Assembly: GCF_002742635.1 (NCBI RefSeq)
Contig: NZ_PEGF01000003.1
Coordinates: 1-64,000 of the forward strand
Length of the DNA: 64,000 nt
Direction: 5' to 3'
Source of the DNA: Caulobacter sp. X
GTDB taxonomy: Bacteria > Pseudomonadota > Alphaproteobacteria > Caulobacterales > Caulobacteraceae
The notes under the pieces were generated by a model. It did no database searches. It was not told the origin of the DNA and worked only from the letters and a program-made list of their open reading frames with translations. Position numbers and translations under genes: made by a program. Below are positions 28,355-38,164 of the stretch, one piece after another; the first letter of the stretch is position 1; each line of letters starts with the position of its first letter.

Positions 28355-28807
28355 ATGAGCGACAAGGAGCTTAGCCGAGTCGAGATCCTGCGCGATCTGA
28401 CGGCCGGACGGCTGACGGTTTCGGCGGCCAGCGAGCTGATGGGCCTGGAGCGCCGCCAGGTGCTGCGGTTGTCGAAGGCCTGCCAGGAGCAAGGCGCGAC
28501 GGCCCTCATCTCCAAGAAGCGCGGCCGGGCCAGCAACCGGCAGACGCCCACGGCGATCAAGGGCCAGGCCCTGGAGCTGATCAAGGCGCGCTACACGGAT
28601 TTCGGTCCGACGCTGGCCGCCGAGAAGCTGCGCGAGGTCCACGGCATCGTCGTCGGCCGCGAGACGCTGCGGCTGTGGATGCTCGACGCCGGCCTCTGGG
28701 CGGATCGCGTGAAGCGCCGCGGCCAGGTTTACCAGCCGCGCTATCGGCGCGAGTGCGTCGGCGAGCTGGTCCAAGTCGACGGCTCTGAGCACTGGTGGTT
28801 CGAGGAT
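28355..28807 (+). pseudogene. ISNCY-type transposase, truncated
   Basis: From ATG 28355 (MSDKELSRVEILRDLTAGRL) the frame reads the family's double HTH region and stops being homologous after VDGSEHWWFED at about 28805, where an IS21-like end has cut it. The catalytic domain beyond the first aspartate region is missing. The left end, with GAGGG-type repeats around 28309-28335, is still present upstream. Confidence 0.65.
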
Positions 28808-28930
28808 CTCCACCACCAACATCCCGATCTCGACCGCCCGGTTGAACCAAGCCGCCGTGCCTAAACCATCGGAATGAGGGGTCCCTTTTAGGCCCCTATC
28901 ACCCCGCTAAGGGGGTCCTTCTTCCACGCC
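28808..28930 (-). mobile_element. remnant of an IS21-family end with the first codons of istA
   Basis: On the minus strand an ATG at 28822 starts MLVVE, the usual first residues of IstA, and is cut off at the junction with the ISNCY transposase. The 100 bases upstream of that ATG carry the repeated GGGGTCC/AAGGG(G)TCC blocks (near 28878 and 28911) typical of IS21 left ends. Only this end remains. Confidence 0.45.
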
Positions 28931-28991
28931 GCTGCACAATTGAAACGATCTAACTCCATCTAGAAAGCGACCCTGCCAGGTTGACATGTCA

Positions 28992-29003
28992 ATTGTCGAC
29001 GAT
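28992..29003. promoter_or_regulatory. candidate GntR operator upstream of the GH86 gene
   Basis: ATTGTCGACGAT, one mismatch from the ATTGTC(G/A)ACAAT core shared by six sites in the locus. It lies about 270 bases before the GH86 start. The 410-base gap 28865-29275 is AT-rich and otherwise shows no gene; its last 20 bases hold the GH86 ribosome site. Confidence 0.5.
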
Positions 29004-29275
29004 CAACCTGCGACAAAGTGGCAGTTCTCTCCAGCGAAGATTCGGAGGGGCGGTCAGGTCAATAGTCGCCTTGCACGCATTGGCTGCTGCGCAGCCAATA
29101 TTGTCCTTCAGCCTAATCAAAAATTGCAACCGCATCTTCGTTCGCTAAAATATATTCACAATAGAATAAAATGGAAATTATAGACTAACATTCGCAAGTT
29201 GCACAACTTGGCGTTGGCAACAATGTTTGCTTAGGTTGGTTTCTCGAACTCAAATATTTTTGCTGGAGAACAAAT

Positions 29276-31507
29276 ATGGACATGAAAAAATATCCTAGCT
29301 TAGTGAAATGCTTGACGACCTCAGCTTTCGCGCTTCACATTTCATTTGTCAGCGAAGCAGCGTTCGCGCAGGCGGCTACGCCTGCCAGCGTTCAGTTGAA
29401 TTTAGATATGAGCCGCTCCGTCGGCGGCGTGAATACCTTATCGCGCGAGAAATACATCAACGTGCACGCAATCAATTCCGATCTTGATTGGTGGGGCGGC
29501 AACGGTCAAAGTCTAAATCAGCCCAATTTGATAGACGACTACCTGACCGATTTCGTCAAAGGAAATGACGTCTACTTCGGACGCGACAGTGGCGGGATCG
29601 GCTATGAAGTGAGCATCACGCCGCAATCTGCCACTCCGGGATATGCCGATCTCGCCTGGATGGTCAACACTCCCGCCACTCCCGCCACTCCCGCGGGCGC
29701 GAAGTCTCCTGCGAACAACTATAAGAATTACGGTTACCAGACGGCCGCGCATAAGGCCATTGTCGAAAGCAATGAGTTCGAGAAGCGCATGAACTCGTGG
29801 ATCTTGACCATGATCCCCGAGAAATTCTATCCTGTTGGAGGCAAGGTTACCGGCGCAAAGTGTACAACCACCGGATCATGGTCGTTCTCGACCGGAGATT
29901 CCGCCACTGAACCCTACGGCACGGCCACCGGGAAGTTCGCCGGCAAATATCTGGCGAATTACTTCATCGGAGGTTCCATCACCAACCCAAGCACTGGCCA
30001 TCCGCGGCCAACATTTGTCGAAGGTGTTAACGAGCCGATCTACAACCTTGTAGACATTGCCGTTCCAAATACAGGCTCTACCTTCGGCGATTGCGCAAAG
30101 AAGGCGACGTACGACGATATCTTCAAGTACCACACCAACGTGCGGGCTGAAATCAACGCTCTCAACTCGGGAACCAAGACGGTAAAATTCGGGGGATATA
30201 CGCCCGCGTTCCCGGATCTGGAGGAATTCGAGAAATATCCGGCAGACCGTACGAGCGGCAGCACGGCCGTCTTTGCGAAATGGAATGCGCGCGATGCGCT
30301 CTGGATGAGCAACCATGCCAAGAATATGGATTTCCTGTCCCTGCACATCTACGACTTCGACGGTATCAAGTTTGACGGCGTCACCACCCGCCGGATCAAT
30401 CACAAGGGCAACAACATCGAGGCGATCCTCGACACTTACGACAGTGCCCAGCTGTTCGCGTCGGGCGTGCTCAAACCTATTGTGATTTCTGAATTTGGCG
30501 GCCGCCTGCATACTGCGGAAGGAAGCGCATGGACCCCCCAGCGCGACTGGTCGTACATCAAGGCCATGAACTCATTGATGATCCAGTTCATGCAGCGCCC
30601 CGATCGAATCGCGAAGGCTGTCCCGTTCGTCCCGCTGAAGGCGGAATGGGGCCGCGTTAGTCCGACGATCCCTTACCAATGGAGACTGTTCCGTCAGGAG
30701 AAGGAGGACGGAGTCAGCACGAGTTCGAAGTGGACCTACACCGAGCTCGTGAAGTTCTATAAGCAGTGGAACGGTGTGAACGGTACCCGACTGGATACCT
30801 ACGCCAACGATCAGGATATCCAGACAGACGCCTATTACGACAGCGCCAACAAGACTGTCTGGCTAATCCTCAATAACCTGGAAGAGAACGGTAAGACATT
30901 GAATCTTGCGACGGCCGGCCTCAATACCGGAAACGCAGTTTCGACCGTTGAAGTCCGTCATCTATACCCGAACACAACAACCGGCGTGCCGGTTCTTGAC
31001 GTGTATAGCAATGCGACGATCCCCGCCAGCATCGGCATTGGCGCGGAAAGCACGATTATCATGAAGATAGTTTATAACAATACCCTCTCGATTTCAAACA
31101 GCAACTCCGAGACCAAATACTATGCAACCGTGAACGGCATCACGAGCGCGCTAAAAGCGATCGCCGCCAACACTGCGATGACGTTCAACATCAACAACGT
31201 AACGACCGGGGCTAACGGCGAGGCCGTATTGCGCGTGTCCGTTGGGAGGCCGATTACCGCATCGCTGCAACCGATTGTAACCCTCAACGGAACCGCGGTG
31301 ACCGTGCCGACGGACTATCGCGGTTACGATCAAAACCGGAATGGTTCTGGCCGGTTCCGCTTCTTCGGAACGCTGGAAATCCCGGTCGCGCGGTCATTGA
31401 TCCAGCAGAACAACACCATCGTGGTGACATTTCCGGACGCCGGTGGATCAGTCAGCGCGGTTGCGTTGCAGAACCGCATCACCACCCGGGCCTTGTCGCG
31501 GCCCTGA
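29276..31507 (+). CDS. GH86-like beta-agarase / porphyranase, secreted
   Basis: 743 residues with an N-terminal signal peptide ending near AFAQA (about 32). The catalytic (beta/alpha)8 region shows the acid/base Glu253 in VEGVNEP, the family motif SLHIYDFDG (355-363) and the nucleophile Glu406 in VISEFGGR. The C-terminal 200 residues are beta-sandwich-like. GH86 enzymes cut beta-1,4 bonds inside agarose or porphyran. Start chosen at ATG 29276 with GGAG upstream. Composition is less GC-rich than the main catabolic genes, so it may have been acquired separately. A 9-bp repeat (ACTCCCGCC, three times near 29668-29694) encodes TPATPATPA. Confidence 0.75.
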   Translation: MDMKKYPSLVKCLTTSAFALHISFVSEAAFAQAATPASVQLNLDMSRSVGGVNTLSREKYINVHAINSDLDWWGGNGQSLNQPNLIDDYLTDFVKGNDVYFGRDSGGIGYEVSITPQSATPGYADLAWMVNTPATPATPAGAKSPANNYKNYGYQTAAHKAIVESNEFEKRMNSWILTMIPEKFYPVGGKVTGAKCTTTGSWSFSTGDSATEPYGTATGKFAGKYLANYFIGGSITNPSTGHPRPTFVEGVNEPIYNLVDIAVPNTGSTFGDCAKKATYDDIFKYHTNVRAEINALNSGTKTVKFGGYTPAFPDLEEFEKYPADRTSGSTAVFAKWNARDALWMSNHAKNMDFLSLHIYDFDGIKFDGVTTRRINHKGNNIEAILDTYDSAQLFASGVLKPIVISEFGGRLHTAEGSAWTPQRDWSYIKAMNSLMIQFMQRPDRIAKAVPFVPLKAEWGRVSPTIPYQWRLFRQEKEDGVSTSSKWTYTELVKFYKQWNGVNGTRLDTYANDQDIQTDAYYDSANKTVWLILNNLEENGKTLNLATAGLNTGNAVSTVEVRHLYPNTTTGVPVLDVYSNATIPASIGIGAESTIIMKIVYNNTLSISNSNSETKYYATVNGITSALKAIAANTAMTFNINNVTTGANGEAVLRVSVGRPITASLQPIVTLNGTAVTVPTDYRGYDQNRNGSGRFRFFGTLEIPVARSLIQQNNTIVVTFPDAGGSVSAVALQNRITTRALSRP

Positions 31508-31523
31508 CGAGGACGCTTTGCAC

Positions 31524-31554
31524 CCGCCGCTTGCTTGCATAGAGCAGGCGGCGG
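31524..31554 (+). terminator. hairpin after the GH86 gene
   Basis: An 11-bp stem (CCGCCGCTTGC / GCAGGCGGCGG, one G-U pair) with a nine-base loop, 17 bases after the GH86 stop codon. There is no clear T-run, so termination strength is uncertain. Confidence 0.45.
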
Positions 31555-31704
31555 ATTGCAAAACCCTCGCACTTGCGCCTTGTTGGGATTGTCGGGATAG
31601 GAGCCATGCTGTCCGGCACAGAACTGCTTCGGAATGGTCATTTCCTTAAGGCGAACACGTTGTTTGCAGCGCTGACGCGCCCGCAGATGTTTGCCGGGGT
31701 TACC

Positions 31705-31800
31705 TCATTCTTCGTCGCCCCCATCCGCAATTATGCATTTTTTGAGCAGGCGGTTCTCAAGTGTGAGATCGGCCACGCAGTCCAGAGCAGCCTCGCATAC
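31705..31800 (-). pseudogene. IS3-family OrfA C-terminal fragment
   Basis: The minus strand reads VADLTLENRLLKKCIIADGGDEE and then a stop, which is the usual C-terminus of an IS3-group OrfA. The upstream part and orfB are missing. The region 31555-31704 shows no other gene. Confidence 0.4.
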
Positions 31801-31825
31801 GAATTTAGCTAGCTCTGGATCGTAG

Positions 31826-32042
31826 ATTCCCGAGGCCATCTCGATGCTCAAGCGCAACAACTGCGGCAAGGCCCTGGCCATAGCCCGCGAGGCCCGCAAC
31901 ATCCACGGCGGCGACGGCATCTCGGGCGAGTATCACGTGATGCGCCACGCCGCGAGCCTGGAGACCGTCAACACCTACGAAGGCGCGCACGACGTCCACG
32001 CCCTGATCCTGGGCCGAGCGATCACCGGGCTCAACGCGTTCA
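31826..32042 (+). pseudogene. gcdH: 3' fragment of glutaryl-CoA dehydrogenase
   Basis: [72 protein letters not shown] is split here as [11 protein letters not shown]..., [11 protein letters not shown] and [18 protein letters not shown]: the acyl-CoA dehydrogenase C-terminus of GcdH. Only about 70 codons remain, preceded by a stop at 31823. The rest was lost at the junction with the IS3 remnant, so this is an IS-linked deletion scar. Confidence 0.7.
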
Positions 32043-32826
32043 GACGCCTTCCGAAAGGAAGGCGATCAGCGCCGTCTCGCCCTCCGAGACGACGTCCCGC
32101 CGACGTCGCATGAGGACGATATCGGTCTTCCAGGCGTCGCCGCCCAGGTCGCGGCGGGTAAACCCTGCCAGCGGCGCACGATAGCCAGCGGCAGGACGCA
32201 CAAAAGGTCCTGCCGCGAGATCGTCGACAGGGCATAGAGGATCGAGGCAGTGACGGTGTCGATCGTCGGCGCCGCCACGCGCTCGGCCCGGAAGCGCGCG
32301 AAGATGGCAGCCTCCAGCGGCACCGATCTTGGCCCAGTCAACCAGCGTCCGCCGGCGAGATCCTTCAGACGGCCCGCGCCCTCCAGGAGCGGATGCCCTG
32401 CCCGCCCAGCCACCACCCAGGTCTCCTGACCGATCACCTGGGCCAGGATCAACGCGTCGGGTGCCTCGATCGACGAGGCCACCGCCAGGTCGATCCGGCC
32501 CGCCAGCAGCGCCTGGGTGAACGACAGTTCCGGCCCCTCAGCCACTTCGATCCGCAGATTGGCGTTGGCCGCCTGGAACTCCGCCACCCGCCGCCCCACT
32601 CCCCCACCGAGGTGCTGGGGCTGAGCCCCACCACCACGGACGCGGGCCCTCGCCCCAGCAGAGCTTCGATGTCGCGCCGCAGCCGCCCGTCCTCGGCGAT
32701 AATCGTTCACGCGCTCTCCAGAAGCCGAGCACTGATACGAGTGGCAACGATGCCCTTGGGCGTCCACTCGCCCAACCAACCTCGCTTCGCGCTTTCTTGC
32801 GGCCTCGAGCGGTTTTCCTGTCATTT
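32040..32826 (-). pseudogene. LysR-family regulator, degraded
   Basis: The effector domain is recognisable (RIEVAEGPELSFTQALLAG, DLAVASSIEAPDALILAQVIG, ISRQDLLCVLPLAIVRRW). An in-frame TGA follows RLLESA near 32709, a frameshift lies in VVVGLSPSTSVG near 32600, and another near 32170 separates the last 40 codons ([19 protein letters not shown]). No intact N-terminal HTH remains. Its 3' end overlaps the gcdH fragment tail to tail, as expected for an old gcdH-lysR neighbourhood. Confidence 0.65.
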
Positions 32827-32829
32827 CGC

Positions 32830-32860
32830 AAAAAAATGCCCGGCGTCGACGACGCCGGGC
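32830..32860 (-). terminator. rho-independent terminator of the GH50 gene
   Basis: A perfect 10-bp stem (GCCCGGCGTC / GACGCCGGGC, loop GAC) is followed on the minus strand by seven Ts. It lies about 100 bases after the GH50 stop codon. Confidence 0.8.
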
Positions 32861-32962
32861 TTGCGCAGTAAGGGAGGAGAAGCGCGCAGTAAATTAGTCA
32901 GACAGACAAAACCTCAATTGCCGACCAGCTGCCAAAAGCATCAAAAACATCACTAATTCAAT

Positions 32963-35248
32963 TTACTTCGTCTTTCCATATCGACGTGAATAAAGCGTAT
33001 AATTAAATCTCTTGGCAGCGTCACGCATTTCTGGATACGGTATATCTGTGTTGGTAACCCAGCCGACATTGTAATTCTCACCGTCATAGGCGCGACCAGT
33101 CACATTGTCGTCGATATATTGAAACCAGTGAGCTCCAACCATCATCGGATTGGCGAGCACCGAGTTCATGTAGATCTCGTACATGCGGCCGCGGTCTTTC
33201 TGATCAACCGCCAGCACGAGACCAGGGTTGTAAAGCCCGGTGTCCGTTGCGCTCCCGATATGGAACTCGCCCACGATCGTTGGCCGATCAAGCTTATTGA
33301 GAAAGCCCCAAGACTCCGGGTGAAGCTCTTCACGGTAGATATTATAACTTAGAACGTCCGAATACTTTACTGCGGCCTGCGTGACTTCGCTTGGCATGCC
33401 CCATTCAGCCATTCTGACGCCCATATAGAGCTGATTTGGCAGGACTCTCCGGATCTCCTCGCGGACCGTTCGGAAGTAGGTGTCAGCATAGTCTGCGAAA
33501 AGCCACGACAGGTCCGGCTGCGCCGCCTCCGGAGCGGCGACTCTGACCCCTGCGTCAAACTCGTCCCAGGAGCCGAAGCTCGTCTTCCAAGCCGCATTCA
33601 ACGCGGCGATCGACTTGTACTTGCCCCGGAGCATGCGCGAGAACGCGGCCTTGGCCGGGCTGTCAGAGGTGGATTTCGACAGCGCATCGAGCACCGCACC
33701 ATATTGATGGGCGACGCTGTCGGTCAGGCCCCAGCTCTTCTCGTTGTCGATGAACACGCCTACGCACCACGGACTGCTCTTCACCTCACGGCCAACCTGC
33801 TCGATGGTCAGCCGAGCGCGACGCTTGAACTCGGGGTCATAGACGTCGGGCAGCGGCGCCCAATAGTCATTGCCCGACGACAGGGTCTTGTACTTGCCGA
33901 TGATCCAGCCGTTGGCGAAGTACGGCATCTGCTGGTTGTCATAGTACATCGGATCGATCCAGTTGCCGAACGAGGTCATGCCCCAGTCCTTCATCCGATC
34001 GAGCGTCACTTGCCGCCAGGTTTGCATGTAGCCGGCACCGTAGCGCCGCTGCAGATTGGCCTTGTAGAAGCTGTAGACTTCGCCGTGCTCGACGGCGCCC
34101 TGGTGCAGCGTCCGCCGATAGCCGTAGGCCTCACCGAGCGGCTCCTCATAGGTCGGCAGCCACTGAAACATGTTGCGCCGCAGGGTCGACGACAGGAACC
34201 GGGTTCCCACCGATGCGGCCGGCACCGGCACGATGTCGCGCGAGTCTTCCGGGGTCAGCTCTTCCGGATCGATCTTGCGCACAGCGGGATCGCCGAAGTC
34301 ATAGCCGGTGATGGTCTCAAGGTTGGCCATCCGCACATTGGCGATACCGCTAGAGAAGAATAGGTAGCCCTCCGGATCGACCAGCCACCACTTGCCATTG
34401 ACCTTCTCGGTCCGGAAGAAGCCGGTCGCCTTCAGCTTCGGCCCCGCCGCCCAGCCGCCAAAACGCGACCGCTCCGGCGCCCCCTTGGAGGCGGCGAGTT
34501 CGGCCAGTTCCATCTTGGCCGCCTTCTTTAGTTCGGCGTCCGAGTGGATCTTGACCGGATATTCTTCCTTGGCCGCCTGCCCCCAACGGTCGACGATCTC
34601 GGTCAGAAAGAAGGGATCGGCCGGCGGGCTCTGACGAACCCGGACGTTGTCGATGTAGAGCGTCCGTGGCGCGGTCAGCGCCTCGGTTTCGAACGAAATG
34701 CTCTTGATCTGAGCCATGTTGGCCGCACGATCGCCATTCCGCCAAAAGAGCTTTTGATCCTTACTTTGCCAGCCTGGAGGATTCTCACGGAGCCCGGTGA
34801 TAACGTTGCCCTCATAGCCCGTCAGCGGCGCGTAGAACGTCACGGACGCCCCTGCTGCGATCACGCCGGTACGGCGCTGCCCTCGGCCCGAAGCGTCCGT
34901 CAGGGTGAAGAAGAACTGGGTCGAAACTGAACCGGGATTATAGATGTCGAAGGCGAGATTGACATCTCCGCGACCGGTCAGGTCCCAGGGCGTGGCCGGT
35001 GTGAGCGTCAGCGTGTTTTCAACCTTGGGGCCGTAGGTGACTTGGAGAGATTGCCGCCCCTCCGAAGCGTGCACTGCGACCATCTTGGCGTCGGCGTTCC
35101 GCCCCGTGATCTTCACTGCCCCGACGCCCTCGAAACCTTCGAGCACAGTCGCGCCACCGGCGCTAACCTGAGCGAGCACTGGGCTCGCCGAAACCAGCGC
35201 CAAGGCAGAAAGTCCCATCAACAGCGCCATTCGAGTCCGCCGAGCCAT
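32963..35248 (-). CDS. GH50 beta-agarase, secreted
   Basis: 761 residues from ATG 35248, which has GGGAGG six bases upstream; the frame is open to 35311. A signal peptide ends near ASPVLAQ. A carbohydrate-binding-like beta-sandwich (about 30-200) precedes the catalytic barrel. Family hallmarks are KWWLVDPEGYLFFSSGI, VFIDNEKSWG (acid/base Glu) and TIVGEFHIGS (nucleophile Glu). GH50 enzymes release neoagarobiose from agarose or neoagaro-oligosaccharides, complementing the GH86 enzyme. An ATTGTCGACATT operator candidate lies 80 bases upstream. Confidence 0.85.
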   Translation of the reverse strand: MARRTRMALLMGLSALALVSASPVLAQVSAGGATVLEGFEGVGAVKITGRNADAKMVAVHASEGRQSLQVTYGPKVENTLTLTPATPWDLTGRGDVNLAFDIYNPGSVSTQFFFTLTDASGRGQRRTGVIAAGASVTFYAPLTGYEGNVITGLRENPPGWQSKDQKLFWRNGDRAANMAQIKSISFETEALTAPRTLYIDNVRVRQSPPADPFFLTEIVDRWGQAAKEEYPVKIHSDAELKKAAKMELAELAASKGAPERSRFGGWAAGPKLKATGFFRTEKVNGKWWLVDPEGYLFFSSGIANVRMANLETITGYDFGDPAVRKIDPEELTPEDSRDIVPVPAASVGTRFLSSTLRRNMFQWLPTYEEPLGEAYGYRRTLHQGAVEHGEVYSFYKANLQRRYGAGYMQTWRQVTLDRMKDWGMTSFGNWIDPMYYDNQQMPYFANGWIIGKYKTLSSGNDYWAPLPDVYDPEFKRRARLTIEQVGREVKSSPWCVGVFIDNEKSWGLTDSVAHQYGAVLDALSKSTSDSPAKAAFSRMLRGKYKSIAALNAAWKTSFGSWDEFDAGVRVAAPEAAQPDLSWLFADYADTYFRTVREEIRRVLPNQLYMGVRMAEWGMPSEVTQAAVKYSDVLSYNIYREELHPESWGFLNKLDRPTIVGEFHIGSATDTGLYNPGLVLAVDQKDRGRMYEIYMNSVLANPMMVGAHWFQYIDDNVTGRAYDGENYNVGWVTNTDIPYPEMRDAAKRFNYTLYSRRYGKTK

Positions 35249-35324
35249 CTTCAACCTCCCAACCGTTTTGTTAGCGGCGTCACGCGTCGCTTTAACCCCC
35301 TTCTGGCCCAACCACTATTTATTG

Positions 35325-36581
35325 TCAATTGTCGACATTCTTTGCTAGGCCGCTGATTTCAAACTTCGGCGCGAGCCACTGCACCGCGATGAACGCCGCC
35401 AGATAGGCAACCGAGGCCCCCCAAAAGACTATCTCGAACGATCCCGTCTCCTGCAGGATCCGCCCTACAACCAGAGCCATGATCATGCCCCCAACAGCCC
35501 CGACAGTACCGCCAAAGCCAGCCACCGAGGCGGCTTGGCGGCTTGGGAACATATCCGAGACCATTGTCAGCGCATTGGCCGACCATGCCTGGTGAGCTGC
35601 CACGGCGAGACTGATCAGCAGCACGGCGGGCCACAAGCCTTCGACCCTTGGAACGATGGCGGCCGGCGCAGCAAGGCAGGCGCACACCAGCATCGTCGTC
35701 TTTCGTGATCGGTTGGGGCTCCATCCAACATCGATCAGCTTCGATGACGCCCAGCCACCAACAATGCTGCCCAAGTCCGCCAGGATGTATACCGTCAGCA
35801 AGGGCGGGCCGAACTGATTGATTTGGAGGCCGTGTTGTTTGTGAAGAAAGTCAGGCAGCCAGAATAGGTAAAACCACCACACCGGGTCGGTGAGAAACTT
35901 CGCGACCGCATAGGCCAGAGCCCGCCGATTGAAGAGCAGTAGGCGGCTGGCAGCCCCTCGCCCCGCAACAGCCGCCGAACCGCTATCCCTTTTCCCTGAC
36001 CCTGTCTCGCGCAGCCACAGGATCAACCAGATCAGCCCCGGAACGCCGGCGATGACGAAGGCCCAACGCCAACTTAGCCTGGCCAGAACGATGACAACGA
36101 AGATCGGTGCGATCATCGCGCCAAGGTTCGACCCGGCATTGAATAGTCCGGTGGCGAAGGCGCGCTGGCGCTGAGGAAAATATTCCGCAACCGTCTTGAC
36201 GGCGGCCGGGTAATTGCCCGCCTCGCTCAGGCCCAACGCGAAACGCGCGCCCATGAAACCGCCGGCGGTGCTGACCAAGGCATGGGCCATGATCGCGACG
36301 CTCCACGCCAGCGTTGATACGGCATAACCGATGCGGGCACCCACCCTGTCGAGCAACCAGCCCGCCGAGGTCAGGCCGATCGCATAGGCGGCCTGGAAGC
36401 CAAAAACCACGTTTCCAAAATCTTGTTCCGACCAACCGATGTCATGGTCGAGTACGGGCTTGAGCACGCCCAGCAGCTGTCGGTCGAAATAATTGATGGT
36501 GGTCGCGCAGAACAGCAGGGCGCAGATGCGCCATCGCCTTGGATGCACGCTCTCCCCGTCTGATCGAGCATCTGGCCTCAT
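35325..36581 (-). CDS. MFS transporter, hexuronate/sugar-acid type
   Basis: 418 residues from ATG 36581 (GGAGG seven bases upstream; the frame is open to 36623). Twelve predicted helices. INYFDRQLLGVLKP, GARFALGLSEAGNYPAAVKTVAEYFP and the DRVGAR loop place it in the anion:cation symporter (ExuT/GudP-like) group, which import uronates and aldonates with protons. It is divergent from the aldehyde dehydrogenase gene across a shared operator at 36653-36671. Confidence 0.8.
   Translation of the reverse strand: MRPDARSDGESVHPRRWRICALLFCATTINYFDRQLLGVLKPVLDHDIGWSEQDFGNVVFGFQAAYAIGLTSAGWLLDRVGARIGYAVSTLAWSVAIMAHALVSTAGGFMGARFALGLSEAGNYPAAVKTVAEYFPQRQRAFATGLFNAGSNLGAMIAPIFVVIVLARLSWRWAFVIAGVPGLIWLILWLRETGSGKRDSGSAAVAGRGAASRLLLFNRRALAYAVAKFLTDPVWWFYLFWLPDFLHKQHGLQINQFGPPLLTVYILADLGSIVGGWASSKLIDVGWSPNRSRKTTMLVCACLAAPAAIVPRVEGLWPAVLLISLAVAAHQAWSANALTMVSDMFPSRQAASVAGFGGTVGAVGGMIMALVVGRILQETGSFEIVFWGASVAYLAAFIAVQWLAPKFEISGLAKNVDN
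35328..35339. promoter_or_regulatory. candidate GntR operator for the GH50 gene
   Basis: ATTGTCGACATT, 80 bases before the GH50 start, just inside the end region of the MFS gene. An extra ATTGTC half-site lies at 35321-35326. Member of the six-site set described in the findings. Confidence 0.6.
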
Positions 36582-36652
36582 CGGCACGCCTCCGGCTAGC
36601 CTAATAAGCTTCGGGCGGCTCAAAGGCCTTGAGCCGCCTGAGATCGACCTAT

Positions 36653-36671
36653 ATTGTCGACACTCGACAAT
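36653..36671. promoter_or_regulatory. candidate GntR operator between MFS and aldehyde dehydrogenase genes
   Basis: ATTGTCGACACTCGACAAT is a perfect 19-bp palindrome (8-bp arms, CAC centre) containing the shared ATTGTCGAC core. It lies 72 bases before the MFS start and 55 bases before the dehydrogenase start, so it can control both. Confidence 0.7.
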
Positions 36672-36725
36672 GCGTCAACCGCGCCGTTAAAGCGCGCAGA
36701 ACGCTTATTTGGGGATCGGAGACCA

Positions 36726-38164
36726 ATGCAGTCCTATCAATGCTTCATCGACGGAGAATGGGTGGACGGCGGCAAGGACGGCGGCTGGATCGAGGTCGCC
36801 AATCCCGCTTCTGGCCAGGTGTGGGCGCGCGTCCCGGCGGGACGGCCGGATGACTGCGACGAGGCCCTGGCCGCGGCCGAGCGCGCCGGTCACGCTTGGC
36901 GCGCCCTGACCCCGATGCAGCGCGCGGACTATCTCGAGGCGATCAATGTCCGACTCGAAGCCCAGAAGGAGCACTTCGCCCGGCTCCTGGTCCTCGAGCA
37001 GGGCAAGACCTATCGCGAAGCGCTTGGCGAGGTGGCCGACACGATCGGCTACATGCGCTATGCGGCCCAGTCGGCGCGCTGGCTGCGGGGCGACATTCTG
37101 CCCGCGGACACTCCCGGCGAGCGCCTGATGACGTTCAAGGTGCCGTTCGGCGTCTGCGTCGCGATCTGCGCCTACAACTATCCCCTCGCCCTGATCGGGC
37201 GGAAACTCGGCCCCGCCCTGGTCACGGGCAATACGGTGGTCATCAAGCCGCACGAGGCGACGCCGGTCACCGCCAGCGAGTTCTGCAAGCTGGTGGAAGA
37301 CGCCGGCGTGCCGAAGGGGGTGATCAACATGGTCACCGGCGATGGCGCGAACGTCGGGGCCAAGCTGGTCTCCGACAAGCGGACGCGCGTGATCTCTCTG
37401 ACGGGCAGCATCGCCGCCGGTCAGCGCGTCGCGCGCCTGGCGGCGGACAATCTCGCCAATCTCGTGCTGGAACTTGGCGGCAAGGCCCCCTTCATCGTCC
37501 TGGCCGACGCCGACATTGACGCCGCTGTCGAGGCCGCCGCCGTCGCCCGGTTCGCCAACGGCGGCCAGGTCTGCATCTGCAACGAGATGGCCTTCATCGA
37601 TCGTCGGGTGGCCAATGAGTTCACCGACAAGCTGCTGAAACGCGTCGCCAAGATCTCGCTCGGCGACCCTATGAACAATCCGGACATGGGCCCGATCACG
37701 ACTCCGCAAGCCCGGGACCGCATCGCCAACCTCGTCTCGACCGCCAAGGCCGCCGGCGCCGAGGTGCTGATGGGCGGCCGTCCCGCCGCCCCCGCAGGCC
37801 TGGACGGCGGCTATTGGTTCGAGCCGACCGTGATCACCGGCAGCGATGCGTCGACGCCGCTGATCCGCGACGAGATCTTCGGCCCCGTCTTGCCCCTGCT
37901 GACGATCGACGGGATCGACGAAGCCATCGCCCTGACCAACCAGCGCGACGATGGTCTTTCGGCCTATCTCTGGACTCGGGACAACAGCACGATCAACCAC
38001 GCTATCGACAGGCTCGAGACTGGCACGGTCTTCGTCAACAAGGGCATCACCGGCTCGTTCCACGGCTACCACAACGGCCACAAGCTCAGCGGCGTCGGCG
38101 GGAAGACGGTCCCTACGGTCTCGAGAACTACATGCAGAAGCGCAGCGTCTACATGGCCTATTGA
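36726..38164 (+). CDS. AldA-type aldehyde dehydrogenase, likely 3,6-anhydro-L-galactose dehydrogenase; frameshifted near its end
   Basis: About 479 residues once repaired. The family core is intact: NAD(P) site ITSLTGSIAAGQRV-type segment, catalytic Glu in LELGGKAP and catalytic Cys in GGQVCICNE. It would oxidise the aldehyde of 3,6-anhydro-L-galactose to the acid. At 38099-38103 a base is missing from a G-run: the frame jumps from KLSGVGG to EDGPYGLENYMQKRSVYMAY, which ends at the TGA at 38162-38164. Without repair the frame runs on to 38204. The start has GGAG upstream and the operator at 36653 precedes it. Confidence 0.75.

Noticed and set aside
28986-29183. 65-codon open frame upstream of the GH86 gene
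   Set aside because: It starts at the operator-like region, has no ribosome site and no motif; probably untranslated leader or intergenic DNA.
29668-29694. Short tandem repeat as a CRISPR or regulatory repeat
   Set aside because: Three 9-bp copies inside a coding region that encode TPATPATPA; a simple linker expansion.
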